This document shows positions 26,292 through 35,227 of a stretch of DNA of 64,000 bases, piece by piece (positions within the stretch are counted from its first letter, which is position 1; each line of letters starts with the position of its first letter). The DNA comes from CAZLWA01 sp964563165. GTDB lineage: Bacteria > CLD3 > SB21. The stretch is taken from contig CAZLWA010000078.1 in the NCBI GenBank assembly GCA_964563165.1, positions 40,758 to 104,757 on the forward strand, read 5' to 3'. Position numbers and translations under genes: made by a program. The notes below the pieces were generated by a model. It was not told where the DNA came from. It worked only from the letters and a program-made list of their open reading frames with translations, and did not search any database.

Positions 26292-27176
26292 ATGGATACA
26301 AAAGCCATTCTCAAAAAAGTCAGGCGGATCGAGATCCAAACGCGCGGGTTGGTGAATAATATTTTCAGCGGTGAATATCACACCGTTTTCAAAGGCCGCG
26401 GAATGTCCTTTTCCGAAGTGCGCGAATATCAATTCGGTGACGAGGTGCGGTTCATTGACTGGAACGTGTCCGCACGGATGGATAAACCGTATTTGAAAGT
26501 TTTTGAAGAAGAGCGAGAACAGTCGCTGATGATGCTTTTTGATGCGAGTGCATCGGGCAATTTCGGCACGGTGAAACAAACGAAACGCGACATGATGATC
26601 GAAATGGCGGCGGTGATAGCGTTCAGTGCGATCAAGAACAATGACAAGGTCGGCCTGCTCATTTTCACCGACCACGTGGAAAAATTCATTCCTCCGAAAA
26701 AAGGGAAAAGGCATGTGCTCAGGCTCATTCGTGAGCTTTTGACGTTTTCGCCGCAGCGCAGGGCCACGCAAATCTCCGTCGCTCTCGAATTCACGCTGCA
26801 CGTGCTGAATCGCCGCAGCATCGTATTTTTGATGAGCGATTTCCTGGACCAGGATTACGATAAATCCTTGCGGGCCGTGGCGAGGAAACATGATTTGATT
26901 GCCATCCGCATTTTTGATAAGCGTGAACGCGAATGGCCGGGGGTCGGCCTGGTAATGCTGGAAGACCAGGAGACGGGCGAACGGCTGGAAATCGACACGG
27001 AATCGCTGTATGTTCAACAGGTCTTGAAATACGCGGTATCCGAACAGGCAAGAAAGCAGGAAACGATTTTTCGGCACAGCAAAGTGGATGTCATAGATAT
27101 GGCGACGGGCAGCGATTATGTGGAGGCGCTGGTACGATTTTTCAAAAACCGCGAGCGGCGCCTGCACCTCACCTGA
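26292..27176 (+). CDS. DUF58 domain protein
   Basis: A 294-residue cytoplasmic protein of the DUF58 family, which has a von Willebrand A-like core and usually acts with a MoxR-type AAA ATPase. The hallmark is GRGMSFSEVREYQFGDEVR, then FIDWNVSAR. A VWA-like FDASASG and later MSDFLDQ are visible. No MoxR gene is adjacent, unlike the usual arrangement, so the partner must lie elsewhere or be absent. The ATG follows a heptamer repeat directly and has no recognisable ribosome binding site. Confidence 0.88.
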   Translation: MDTKAILKKVRRIEIQTRGLVNNIFSGEYHTVFKGRGMSFSEVREYQFGDEVRFIDWNVSARMDKPYLKVFEEEREQSLMMLFDASASGNFGTVKQTKRDMMIEMAAVIAFSAIKNNDKVGLLIFTDHVEKFIPPKKGKRHVLRLIRELLTFSPQRRATQISVALEFTLHVLNRRSIVFLMSDFLDQDYDKSLRAVARKHDLIAIRIFDKREREWPGVGLVMLEDQETGERLEIDTESLYVQQVLKYAVSEQARKQETIFRHSKVDVIDMATGSDYVEALVRFFKNRERRLHLT

Positions 27177-27186
27177 AAAATAATTA

Positions 27187-27215
27187 TTGACATAATAATA
27201 TACTTTTATTAAGTT
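27187..27215 (+). promoter_or_regulatory. Predicted promoter of the receiver/HPt gene pair
   Basis: TTGACA (27187-27192), a 17-base spacer and TAAGTT (27210-27215). The start would be near 27222, with a leader of about 90 bases to the GTG at 27315. Confidence 0.5.
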
Positions 27216-27314
27216 TACAGAAGATTTATCGGGCATATTCCAGAATCTGTTGAGGTAGAACATTCACACTGAGATTGTTGTTATTATTCTTTCTACAAAC
27301 CGGTGAGGTCAATC

Positions 27315-28154
27315 GTGGAATCAGTTTTTGAGAGAGCCAAGGATTTGCGGGAGAAAGTCGAAACGGCGATGCTGAAAAAAATCGAGTGGCGCGTCCTGTT
27401 CTCGGTAGACGGCAAACGTACGGTCGCGGAAATTGCGGCGAAAGTTGAACGCGATGAAAGTTTTGTAGAACAGGTTTTAGAAAAATTAGCTGCACAGAAG
27501 TTACTCATCGGCGGCGGTGCGAAAAGCAAAGACAACGGCGCCGATGCCAAGAAGCCTAAAAAAGAAACCAAAGCAAAAAAAGAAAAAGAACCGGAACCGG
27601 TGAAGCAGTTCAAGGAAGCGCCGAAAGAAAAGGCCCCCGAACCGAAGCCCGTCCCGGTTATCAAAAAGGAAGAGAAGAAAGATGATTTTGATTTGGGCGC
27701 CATGATGACTGAAACGCCCAAGGTCGAGCCGCCGAAGCCGGTTGCGACGCCGAAACCGGTAGCCACGCCTGCCGGCGCGGCGGGCGGAAAGAAGATTCTG
27801 ATCGTGGACGACAGCATCGTGATTCAGAAAATGGTCGAAATAGCACTGGAGAATGAACATTTTCAATTGGCCTCTGCGATGAAAGGCGAGGACGGGATCC
27901 GGATGGTGAAGGAATTTCAGCCGAGTCTGGTGCTGCTCGATATGATGCTGCCGGACATGAACGGGCTGGATGTGATGAAGGGGATTCGTGAGATGGGTGG
28001 CGCGTATGCCAGCCTACCGATCGTGATGCTCAGCGGGAAAGATTCCCCGCAAGATAAGGATACGGCGATCAGCAGCGGCGCGAGCGATTTCCTGACCAAG
28101 CCGTTCCATGATGAAGATCTCTTATCGAAGGTGCATGAATATTTAGGAAAATAA
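27315..28154 (+). CDS. Response regulator with N-terminal winged-helix-like segment and charged linker
   Basis: A 279-residue protein. Residues 1-60 resemble a small winged helix (WRVLFSVDGKRTVAEIAAKV, then EQVLEKLAAQKLL), as found next to PatA/DUF4388-type proteins. Residues 60-155 are a Lys/Glu/Pro/Ala-rich linker. The C-terminus is a full receiver: VDDS acidic pocket, phospho-acceptor Asp209 (LLDMMLPDMNG), MLSGK and the TKPF lysine. The start is the GTG at 27315, which has GAGG six bases upstream; the GTG at 27303 would overlap that site. It is followed by a strong terminator and then by the multi-HPt gene, its most likely phosphate partner. Confidence 0.85.
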   Translation: MESVFERAKDLREKVETAMLKKIEWRVLFSVDGKRTVAEIAAKVERDESFVEQVLEKLAAQKLLIGGGAKSKDNGADAKKPKKETKAKKEKEPEPVKQFKEAPKEKAPEPKPVPVIKKEEKKDDFDLGAMMTETPKVEPPKPVATPKPVATPAGAAGGKKILIVDDSIVIQKMVEIALENEHFQLASAMKGEDGIRMVKEFQPSLVLLDMMLPDMNGLDVMKGIREMGGAYASLPIVMLSGKDSPQDKDTAISSGASDFLTKPFHDEDLLSKVHEYLGK

Positions 28155-28180
28155 TTTGTAAGACAAATAACGTAACGTTC

Positions 28181-28210
28181 AACCCTAAAGTTTATTTAGG
28201 GTTTTTTTTT
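28181..28210 (+). terminator. Strong rho-independent terminator
   Basis: A 9-bp stem AACCCTAAA/TTTAGGGTT (28181-28189 with 28195-28203), loop GTTTA and a run of eight to nine T. It lies between the response-regulator gene and the multi-HPt gene and would limit or attenuate read-through. Confidence 0.85.
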
Positions 28211-28226
28211 CATAAAATCGCAGGCC

Positions 28227-31200
28227 ATGGCGCTCGACACTAAAACAAAGAAATTTGTTGATTTCTATTTATCGGAATTACTCGGTCATGTCAAAAGCAT
28301 GAGCGAGCAGCGTTTGGGTCCGGTCGAACACCAGGCGGCAAAGAAAATCGTCACGTTCCTTGCCCAATCGGGAAGCCCCCTTTCGCAGATGGATGCGCTG
28401 GCCTCTGTCAACATCATGCGCCCTCTATATGAATTTCTTCAAAAAATCATCGGTCAAATTCAGCAGTCCGATTTCAAGATGAGCCAGGTGATTTCCGTTA
28501 TTGAAAGCGACTCGGAAAAAATCCTGCAGGTGTTTGCTCAAATTCTCTCCGACGCGTCCAGGCACAGAGAACTTGAGCGGGAGCTTCAAAGAATCGGATT
28601 ACCGCTGGACATGGATATGTTGAAAAGAACCTATGCTCAGGCAACGATTGAAAAAGCACCCGCCCTTGTACCGGTCAAGACGCCGCCTGTTGTTTCCACG
28701 GAGCCCATGTTCAAGACAGAGCCGACCGCTTTCAGTAAAGTGGACGATATGATCGGTTTCCTTTCGCGGCGGAGCAAAAAGACGCCGGAAGGAAAAACGT
28801 CCGTCCCCGCCAGTAAAAAAATTTATCAGCCACCGTCGCCCGGAGACGATTATACCGAAGGAAAGAATTCGGATCGGAGTGAATTTCTGACGGAATTGGA
28901 TGACGGAATTCACGCGCTGGGAAATGCTCTGAAGCAATTGAGGACGGATCCTTCCAAGACGCGCCGGATCATTGAGACGGCGGACGCGTTCGGGCTGATA
29001 AAAAAGACGGCAAAGATTTTTGATCTGCCGAGCCTGCGTGATTACATGATCGATACAGAACAGAAATTGAATAATATCGCTGATAATCTGGACGATCAAA
29101 AATTAAAGTTATCTGACGATTCGGTGGCTGCGTTGGAAGCGATGGCGAAAACGCTGGGTCAAATCTATCATGAAAAATTATTTCCTCTCACCGCCGGCAT
29201 ACTGCAGGAACTAAGCCGCGCATCGGACAATTTTCAGAATTCATTTACGATGAGGGAAGCGTTCGCCGACATCGATCCGGAAGAAAAAGCGATCTCCGAA
29301 TCGAAAAGAATCAGTTTAGATATTGCCCACATCGCCGATGAGGATTGGAAGGTTTTCAGAGAGCAAGCATGGTATAATTTTGAGATCATCACCTCGGCGG
29401 TCCGTAAACTGAAAAACTCCTCTTCGGATACGGAGGCCGTCAAAGATATTCATCGAGCCGCCCGCGCGCTGCATACCAGTTCCAAATTGCTCCGTCTGTC
29501 GTTTCTGGCCGCACATTATGAAATACTGTATTCCATTTTTAAGGAAATGCTCCAGACACACGAGCCCATTTCTGACGAATTGCGTGAATGTACCGAGGCC
29601 TCCGTACAGGCGTGTTCGGCTCTGGTGCAGCATGATTTTGTAACGGATGCCGAATGGCTGCGCATCAATACGGGGCTGATGAAATTTACCGATTATAAAG
29701 AATCGCCGGGGGATTCGAAAACAGCCGAAGCATCGCCTATTTCCGAAACCGGAATGGCGAATAAGGAAAAAATTAATGAAGCCCTACCTTCCGTCTTAGA
29801 AGCCAATGAGCACTGGGTGGAAGAATTTCAAAATATTTTGATGGCGCACAATCACATAGCCCTGAGTCCGGTGGAAGAAAAAGGTGGAACGCCCCGGCCG
29901 AAGTCCGTCAACGAAGAGCGGCGGGCCCCTGAAGTGAGTGTCAAGAAAGAGGTGGCGGTTGAGCAACCCGCTGAAATCAAAGCGAAGAGCGCCGAAAAAA
30001 TCACCGGGGGAAGTTCGGCTGAAAAAATGCACGTTGAAATCCCGGAAGAATTGATCAATGCGATGGCCCGGGGAGAATTGAATATCAGCGACCGTACTAT
30101 TCTGAATTTTGCCGAGCGGCTGTCCGTTGAACCGCAGGATATCTTAACGCCCGGCGAGAAAAAGATCAGAATAAAAGCCGTCAAAAAAATTACCGCCGGA
30201 GAAAAAGTCGAATCGCCGGTGCCGGCGAAAAGAGAAATCCCAAAAACCGTCAGAGGAAGTCTCATCCTGCAGGAAACGAATGCGGCTTCGGTGGACCCGG
30301 AAATTCTGGATATTTTTAATCAGGAATCGGCGGGCTACTTTAAGACGATTGACCAGGCCTTTGAAAAACTCAGAACAAATATCAAAGATGACGGTGCGTT
30401 GAAAGACCTCGAGCGCGTCAGTCACAGCCTGAAAAGCTCTTCACGTATGCTTGGATTTGAGCGGGTCAGCGGGCTGTCCGGCGCGATGGAATTGATCGCC
30501 GAGCGCAGTAATGAAAATGAGCTTGTATTCACAAAAGAAATATTGGAACTCGTCGGCTCCGTTGCCGCCGCTATCCGCACCATTGTTGCCGGCCAAAAAG
30601 CCGACGTGACTCCGGTCATTCAAAAATTATTCAACCTGGAATCCGCCATGTCGGCGCCGAGCATTTTTACGAGTCATATTCCCGGCGCCTTGGAGGCCGG
30701 CGTGCTTGAAACGGACGAAACCGGCTCGACGGAATCGAAGGCAGCTGTTGAACAAACAGGGATTCCGGAAGCCAAGCCCGTGGAGGAAAAAGCAGTTGCC
30801 GGAGAAAAAGCGCCGGTGGAGGAAAATTATTTCAAAAAACTCGGTGTCGATGAGGAAATTGTAGAGATCTTTAAAGAAGAGTCGTTGACGTATTTTAAGT
30901 TGATGGCCGGTGCGCTTCAAACCCTTCGCTCCGACATGACCCACGAAGGGGCGCTTCACGATATTGAAAAATCCGCCCATAGCCTGCGCAGTTCAGCAAA
31001 AATGCTGGGGTTCCAAAAGATCGGCAATTTAGCCCGTCCGATTGAAGCGATCGCCGAACGCATTAACGAAGGCGCGCTGGACCTGGATACAGCTATCTGG
31101 AACATGTTCGAGAGCGCGGTTCAGCTCCTGCAAACGCTCGCGCGCGGCACAGATGTCGATGTGGAAAATGTTTTGACTCAGCTTTCACGCGTTGAAAAAC

Positions 31201-31466
31201 TACCGTCTAATGCCGTCAAAATGGAAAAGCGCGATTCCACGCAGGCGATTCAATCGATCAAGGATCAGCTGGCCGACAAATCTGTGACTGAGAAAAAAGT
31301 CTTGGCGAAGGAATCCAAGCCGGTCAGGAAAAAAACCGTTAGGGCGCCCGCCGAAGATTTTGACGATATTGAAGTAACGAAAGATCCGATATTGAAACAA
31401 TTATCGCACGAGGAGGGGGATGTGCTCGGAGATATGTCTCTTTCCACTCAAAAAGAAGTACACTAA
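28227..31466 (+). CDS. Large multi-HPt (histidine phosphotransfer) protein without kinase domain
   Basis: A 1079-residue cytoplasmic protein. At least two canonical HPt domains are visible: residues 689-780 with His733 (SHSLKSSSRMLGF) and 875-965 with His918 (AHSLRSSAKMLGF). A third, more diverged unit has His416 (RALHTSSKLLRL). A fourth, around 216-300, has the helical pattern but no clear HxLK motif. The units are separated by Lys/Glu/Pro-rich linkers. No HATPase, receiver or CheW-like domain follows, so it is not a CheA. The N-terminal 130 residues are helical and unassigned. It sits after the receiver protein and ends 20 bases before the beta-helix gene. I infer a phosphate-relay hub. Confidence 0.8.
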   Translation: MALDTKTKKFVDFYLSELLGHVKSMSEQRLGPVEHQAAKKIVTFLAQSGSPLSQMDALASVNIMRPLYEFLQKIIGQIQQSDFKMSQVISVIESDSEKILQVFAQILSDASRHRELERELQRIGLPLDMDMLKRTYAQATIEKAPALVPVKTPPVVSTEPMFKTEPTAFSKVDDMIGFLSRRSKKTPEGKTSVPASKKIYQPPSPGDDYTEGKNSDRSEFLTELDDGIHALGNALKQLRTDPSKTRRIIETADAFGLIKKTAKIFDLPSLRDYMIDTEQKLNNIADNLDDQKLKLSDDSVAALEAMAKTLGQIYHEKLFPLTAGILQELSRASDNFQNSFTMREAFADIDPEEKAISESKRISLDIAHIADEDWKVFREQAWYNFEIITSAVRKLKNSSSDTEAVKDIHRAARALHTSSKLLRLSFLAAHYEILYSIFKEMLQTHEPISDELRECTEASVQACSALVQHDFVTDAEWLRINTGLMKFTDYKESPGDSKTAEASPISETGMANKEKINEALPSVLEANEHWVEEFQNILMAHNHIALSPVEEKGGTPRPKSVNEERRAPEVSVKKEVAVEQPAEIKAKSAEKITGGSSAEKMHVEIPEELINAMARGELNISDRTILNFAERLSVEPQDILTPGEKKIRIKAVKKITAGEKVESPVPAKREIPKTVRGSLILQETNAASVDPEILDIFNQESAGYFKTIDQAFEKLRTNIKDDGALKDLERVSHSLKSSSRMLGFERVSGLSGAMELIAERSNENELVFTKEILELVGSVAAAIRTIVAGQKADVTPVIQKLFNLESAMSAPSIFTSHIPGALEAGVLETDETGSTESKAAVEQTGIPEAKPVEEKAVAGEKAPVEENYFKKLGVDEEIVEIFKEESLTYFKLMAGALQTLRSDMTHEGALHDIEKSAHSLRSSAKMLGFQKIGNLARPIEAIAERINEGALDLDTAIWNMFESAVQLLQTLARGTDVDVENVLTQLSRVEKLPSNAVKMEKRDSTQAIQSIKDQLADKSVTEKKVLAKESKPVRKKTVRAPAEDFDDIEVTKDPILKQLSHEEGDVLGDMSLSTQKEVH

Positions 31467-31486
31467 AGTTTTCAAGAGGAATGGGT

Positions 31487-32995
31487 ATGAATCGGCTTGG
31501 CTGTCTATTTTTAAGTTTTTTGTTTTGTATCGTTTCCGTTCACGCGTCGTCGCCCGCAACGACTTCCGGCGTCCTCAAGAGTAATGAGACCTGGGAAGGT
31601 GTGATCGTGTTGACCGGCGACGTCCTCGTGCCCGAAGGAATGACGCTGAACATCCGGCCGAATGCGCTGATCGAATTTTATGCTAACCGTGACGATCGGC
31701 AAGCCGGTTATGACATTACGAAATGCGAGCTCATCATCGAAGGTACGCTGCGCGCCGAAGGGCAGGAAAAATTTGAGATTCGGTTTACGTCGACTAATTT
31801 CACTTTACCGGGCGAAGAAGACAACAAGGCCAAATCGCAGCCGCAGGCCGGCGATTGGTACGGGATCGTTTTTAAAAAGGGCGGTAACGATCGAAGCATC
31901 GTATCGCATTGCATCGTGGAATTCGCTTACGACGGAATTACATGCGTGAACGCTTCGCCGCGGATTTATCACAATCGCATTGAAGGAAATTACTGGAACG
32001 GCGTCTTATGCGATATCGTTTCGTCGCCAAAGATTATCAGCAACCAAATTTTGAACAACGGGTACGCCGGTATCAATTGCAAAATTGCCTCAGCTCCTGT
32101 GGTGAGCAGTAATGAAGTAACGGGCAATCGCTACGGCATCCTTGTCCAGGATGTTGCGCATCCTAATTTGGGCGATGCCAGACTCGGGCAAAATACCGGC
32201 AAGAATGCGATCTACAGCAATTTGGAATATAATTTGTACAATCACACCAAAAATGTGATTTACGCGCAGCGCAACGATTGGGGTAATAATTCCAGTGCAG
32301 ACAAAACAATCAAGGACGACGACGAAAATGTAAAATACGGTTTGGTGGTTTATACGCCGGTATATACTTCCGGAAAAATATCTTTCCAGGAATTGCAATC
32401 GCTGTCTAAGGTTGACGTGAAGGGCGCGGCAGAAGAGCAAGACAAGAAGCAAAAAGAGATTGAAGCGCTGAAGAAGCAATTGGCGGCGAATACGGCGAAA
32501 GAGAATAAAGCAGAATCCGCTAAGAAAGATGCGGAAGAGATGCAGCGTCTGAAATTACTTGAGGAGCAGGCGAAAGAGCAGGAGCGTATCAAACTGGAAC
32601 AGGAAGCGCAGTTAGAGCTGGAGAAACAGAAGGAACAGGAAAAGGCCGCCGCGGCTTTGGCAAAGAAGCAAACCAAAGTAGTAGCGGTATTCGTTCCTAC
32701 GAAGATGTCGAATGAATTAGATAATAACCCGAAAGCGATCCAGACGGTCAAACCTGAAACTCCGGCACGGGCCATTGAGGCTAAGATCAAAGGCACGGTG
32801 TCCCTGCGGGTTTTAGTGGGTGTAGACGGTAAGGCGGAAGAAATTTACGTATCGAAAAAGATCGGCAATAAAGATTTTGATCAAATTATCAATGATGCGG
32901 TGATTTCCGCTGTTAAGAAATGGGTGTTTGAACCAGGTATCTCCGGCGGCCAGCCGGCGAAATACTGGACGGTGGTCTCCGTGCTGATACAGTAG
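31487..32995 (+). CDS. Secreted parallel beta-helix / coiled-coil / TonB C-terminal fusion protein
   Basis: An envelope protein of 502 residues. In order: a signal peptide (MNRLGCLFLSFLFCIVSVHA); right-handed beta-helix repeats of the NosD/pectate-lyase type with recurring SPKIISNQI and APVVSSNEV turns (about residues 100-230); a highly charged TolA-like coiled coil (about 300-400); and a C-terminal TonB domain (SLRVLVGVDGKAEEI, VKKWVFEP). The start is the ATG at 31487, which has AGAGGA at 6 bases; the ATG at 31481 lies within that spacing. There is no N-terminal membrane anchor besides the signal. The order of domains is unusual; the TonB end could interact with an outer-membrane receptor from the periplasm. 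Confidence 0.82.
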   Translation: MNRLGCLFLSFLFCIVSVHASSPATTSGVLKSNETWEGVIVLTGDVLVPEGMTLNIRPNALIEFYANRDDRQAGYDITKCELIIEGTLRAEGQEKFEIRFTSTNFTLPGEEDNKAKSQPQAGDWYGIVFKKGGNDRSIVSHCIVEFAYDGITCVNASPRIYHNRIEGNYWNGVLCDIVSSPKIISNQILNNGYAGINCKIASAPVVSSNEVTGNRYGILVQDVAHPNLGDARLGQNTGKNAIYSNLEYNLYNHTKNVIYAQRNDWGNNSSADKTIKDDDENVKYGLVVYTPVYTSGKISFQELQSLSKVDVKGAAEEQDKKQKEIEALKKQLAANTAKENKAESAKKDAEEMQRLKLLEEQAKEQERIKLEQEAQLELEKQKEQEKAAAALAKKQTKVVAVFVPTKMSNELDNNPKAIQTVKPETPARAIEAKIKGTVSLRVLVGVDGKAEEIYVSKKIGNKDFDQIINDAVISAVKKWVFEPGISGGQPAKYWTVVSVLIQ

Positions 32996-33053
32996 CCGAA
33001 CCCGTTCAAACCGCGTCATGAAGAACTTGTTCTGTCGACCTACCTCATGATGA

Positions 33054-33383
33054 CTACTGAACTTTCGTAAGCTCAACGTCATCTACTACCATTTTCCATT
33101 CCCCGTTTTCCTGATAAGGAGGCTTCGATACTACAAAAGTTGTAGCGATGGGTCCGATGCCTACTGTGAAGTTATTACCCTCGAATTTTTGAAGGGGCCC
33201 CGTAACGCTCGTAGTGGCGCCGGCTTTGAGCTGCTCGCATTTGACGCTGCCGTCCTGGGCTATAAGAAGCTGCATCGTTTGCGACCTCCACTCACCAACG
33301 TACGCAGATTTTTCAGCAGGAACGGGCTGTCCGCACGAGACCCATGCAAGCACAAGCAGCGGCAAGAGTTTTTTGTATTCCAT
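33054..33383 (-). CDS. Small hypothetical lipoprotein
   Basis: A 109-residue protein I do not recognise. It has a signal peptide ending in a lipobox-like AWVSC (Cys17), so it is probably a lipoprotein. The mature part is rich in Gly and beta-prone residues (YVGEWRSQTMQL, VTGPLQKFEG), consistent with a small beta barrel or a lipocalin-like domain. It is the last gene of a minus-strand group with two cytochrome-type proteins. Confidence 0.65.
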   Translation of the reverse strand: MEYKKLLPLLVLAWVSCGQPVPAEKSAYVGEWRSQTMQLLIAQDGSVKCEQLKAGATTSVTGPLQKFEGNNFTVGIGPIATTFVVSKPPYQENGEWKMVVDDVELTKVQ

Positions 33384-33467
33384 TTGCTTTTCTCCGGTAG
33401 GGTTAGATTGTATGAAAAGGATATGGTCAAATCATGACACTCTTTTTTTCAAGTTCGTATGGATTGA

Positions 33468-33887
33468 CTATTTCGCCGGTGCACCGTTTTGAACCCACGA
33501 TTGGATCGTATCAATTTCTGCCGTTGTCAAATAGCCTGCAATAGCCCCATCGAAAGGCATACGACCCGTGCCGTTGGTTATGGTGCCCTTGACTTTTTGC
33601 AAAAGATAGCTGTTGGCAGGATCGCCGGGCTTGACACGCTTAAGCGAAGGCTCTTGGAGGCTTGATACATTCACGATGTTGCTGTACGAATGCAATGAAT
33701 CAAGATTCTGATTATGTTCGGGAGAGCTGCCGGCATGGCATCCCGATTTAGCGCAATGGGCGGTAAAGATAACCTGAACGTTATCCGGCGTCCGGCTCGG
33801 ACCGGATGAATCCGTGGGTTTCATTTCTCCGCAGCTAAAATAAATAACCGCGACAATTACGGCGAGGACAGTTGTAAAGGTTTTCAT
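33468..33887 (-). CDS. Predicted c-type cytochrome lipoprotein with CX4CH motif
   Basis: A 139-residue exported protein, probably lipidated at Cys19 (VIYFSC). It carries one candidate heme site with the spacing Cys45-x4-Cys50-His51 (HCAKSGCHAG) and a later RMPFDG that could supply the axial methionine, as in planctomycete-type cytochrome c domains. CX4CH differs from standard CX2CH but is known in this domain class. The start is the ATG at 33887 because AAGGAGG is 7 bases away; the GTG at 33893 lies inside that site. It lies 22 bases after the cytochrome-barrel gene in the same operon. Confidence 0.75.
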   Translation of the reverse strand: MKTFTTVLAVIVAVIYFSCGEMKPTDSSGPSRTPDNVQVIFTAHCAKSGCHAGSSPEHNQNLDSLHSYSNIVNVSSLQEPSLKRVKPGDPANSYLLQKVKGTITNGTGRMPFDGAIAGYLTTAEIDTIQSWVQNGAPAK

Positions 33888-33908
33888 ATTCACCTCCTTT
33901 TGAAAATT

Positions 33909-35171
33909 CTACCATTTGAATTGACGGTGGATGTTGAATCCGAAATGGAAATTGGCTCCCTGTGAAAAAATTTTATTTTCGTTAATTTTATTACTGCCGG
34001 GAATGTATTCGTTGGTATTGATCAGCTGGCTGTTGGAAAAAAGCAATTCGAAAACGTGCAGGCCGATCTTATAACCCATTCCGACTGACCATAAATTAAA
34101 ACGCCTGTCTCCCGCGAAGGGATTGCCTTTGTAGCCGCTGATTCTGGGAATATATTCCGCGTTGAATGCCGTGTGCCTGACGAATTCATATTGCATGCCG
34201 AATCCGACGGCAAACGTTCCGCGCGTGTCTTTGTAAGGCAGTGAATTCTTGATAAGCGTCGAAACGTGATCGCTCCTGAAAGCATAACTTGGTACCACGA
34301 GCGCCGAAAATTTATCGCTTAATCGCCGGCCGATCATACATTGAAGATTCGGTGACAAGCGATTTGTCGTATTGGCCACATCCGCACGGCTGATCCAATC
34401 GAATCCTGCATATACGCCGACCGAGACGGGCATATTTGAATTCTGCTGAACCGGAACGTATTTAAAAGCCACTTCAATATCCTTATGCGGAGTCCCTGCG
34501 CGCCGAACGAGAAAATCGAGATTGTCTGTCAACGCTACGGACATATTGATGCTGGTATTCGCGCCGGCGTCCAGCCCGAAGAAGCTTGAAAACGTTTGAC
34601 CGCCGCCGCCGTTGATCAAACCCCAACGGTGCATGATACGGAATTCCGCGCTGTGCGAACCCAGCACGCGCGTCGTGGGCAGATTGATCAATTGGGTTGC
34701 CAGAAATGCATCTTCCATCGGCGATTCGGAGGAAATATTTGCCGCCATACTACCCGGCGCGCCCCAAATATCCGCCGGAAAAGAATTGATCCAATCGGAG
34801 ATGGTCTGGAGGTCGCTTTGAGACAATTTATCCGCATCGAGAGGCATGGCGGCTTCTTCGAACGGGAGTTTCTCTTTTTCACGCATGATCTTTCGATAGA
34901 GATAACTGCTTTCCGCTGAATTAGGCGCGATACGCTTCAAATTCGGATCTTCCGCGCTGACCATATTGACAATATTTTTATAGCTCTCGCCTGCTTCCAG
35001 CGACATTCCATGAGGTGCATCGCTCCCGGAATGACACGAAATGCATTTGGAACTGAAGACAGCCTGCACTTTGGCGAATTTCTCTAAATGGCTCTTGTCC
35101 TGGGAAAATGCTTCCCTTGAGGAAATAACAGCAAGAACAGAAAACCCAAACATCAAGTTAGTCACTTTCAT
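33909..35171 (-). CDS. Cytochrome c domain fused to an outer-membrane beta barrel (DUF5777-like)
   Basis: A 420-residue exported protein. After a signal peptide (about 1-23), residues 30-135 form a cytochrome c-like domain with one CX2CH heme motif (CISCH, 43-47) and an AAMPLD segment that could carry the axial Met. From about residue 180 to the end, alternating amphipathic strands and a final aromatic residue (RQFKW) indicate an outer-membrane barrel of the DUF5777 type. The fusion would place a heme on the inner face of an outer-membrane pore. It pairs with the CX4CH lipoprotein downstream and suggests extracellular electron transfer or redox sensing; this is inference. Confidence 0.75.
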   Translation of the reverse strand: MKVTNLMFGFSVLAVISSREAFSQDKSHLEKFAKVQAVFSSKCISCHSGSDAPHGMSLEAGESYKNIVNMVSAEDPNLKRIAPNSAESSYLYRKIMREKEKLPFEEAAMPLDADKLSQSDLQTISDWINSFPADIWGAPGSMAANISSESPMEDAFLATQLINLPTTRVLGSHSAEFRIMHRWGLINGGGGQTFSSFFGLDAGANTSINMSVALTDNLDFLVRRAGTPHKDIEVAFKYVPVQQNSNMPVSVGVYAGFDWISRADVANTTNRLSPNLQCMIGRRLSDKFSALVVPSYAFRSDHVSTLIKNSLPYKDTRGTFAVGFGMQYEFVRHTAFNAEYIPRISGYKGNPFAGDRRFNLWSVGMGYKIGLHVFELLFSNSQLINTNEYIPGSNKINENKIFSQGANFHFGFNIHRQFKW

Positions 35172-35227
35172 ATGTGCTCTCCTTTTTAAGTCAGCAGCGC
35201 GGACATTCTGAAGTTTCTTTGTCTGTT

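Noticed and set aside
26082..27263. A 393-residue minus-strand frame
   Set aside because: It lies wholly opposite the DUF58 gene and the repeat region and has no recognisable family or ribosome binding site.
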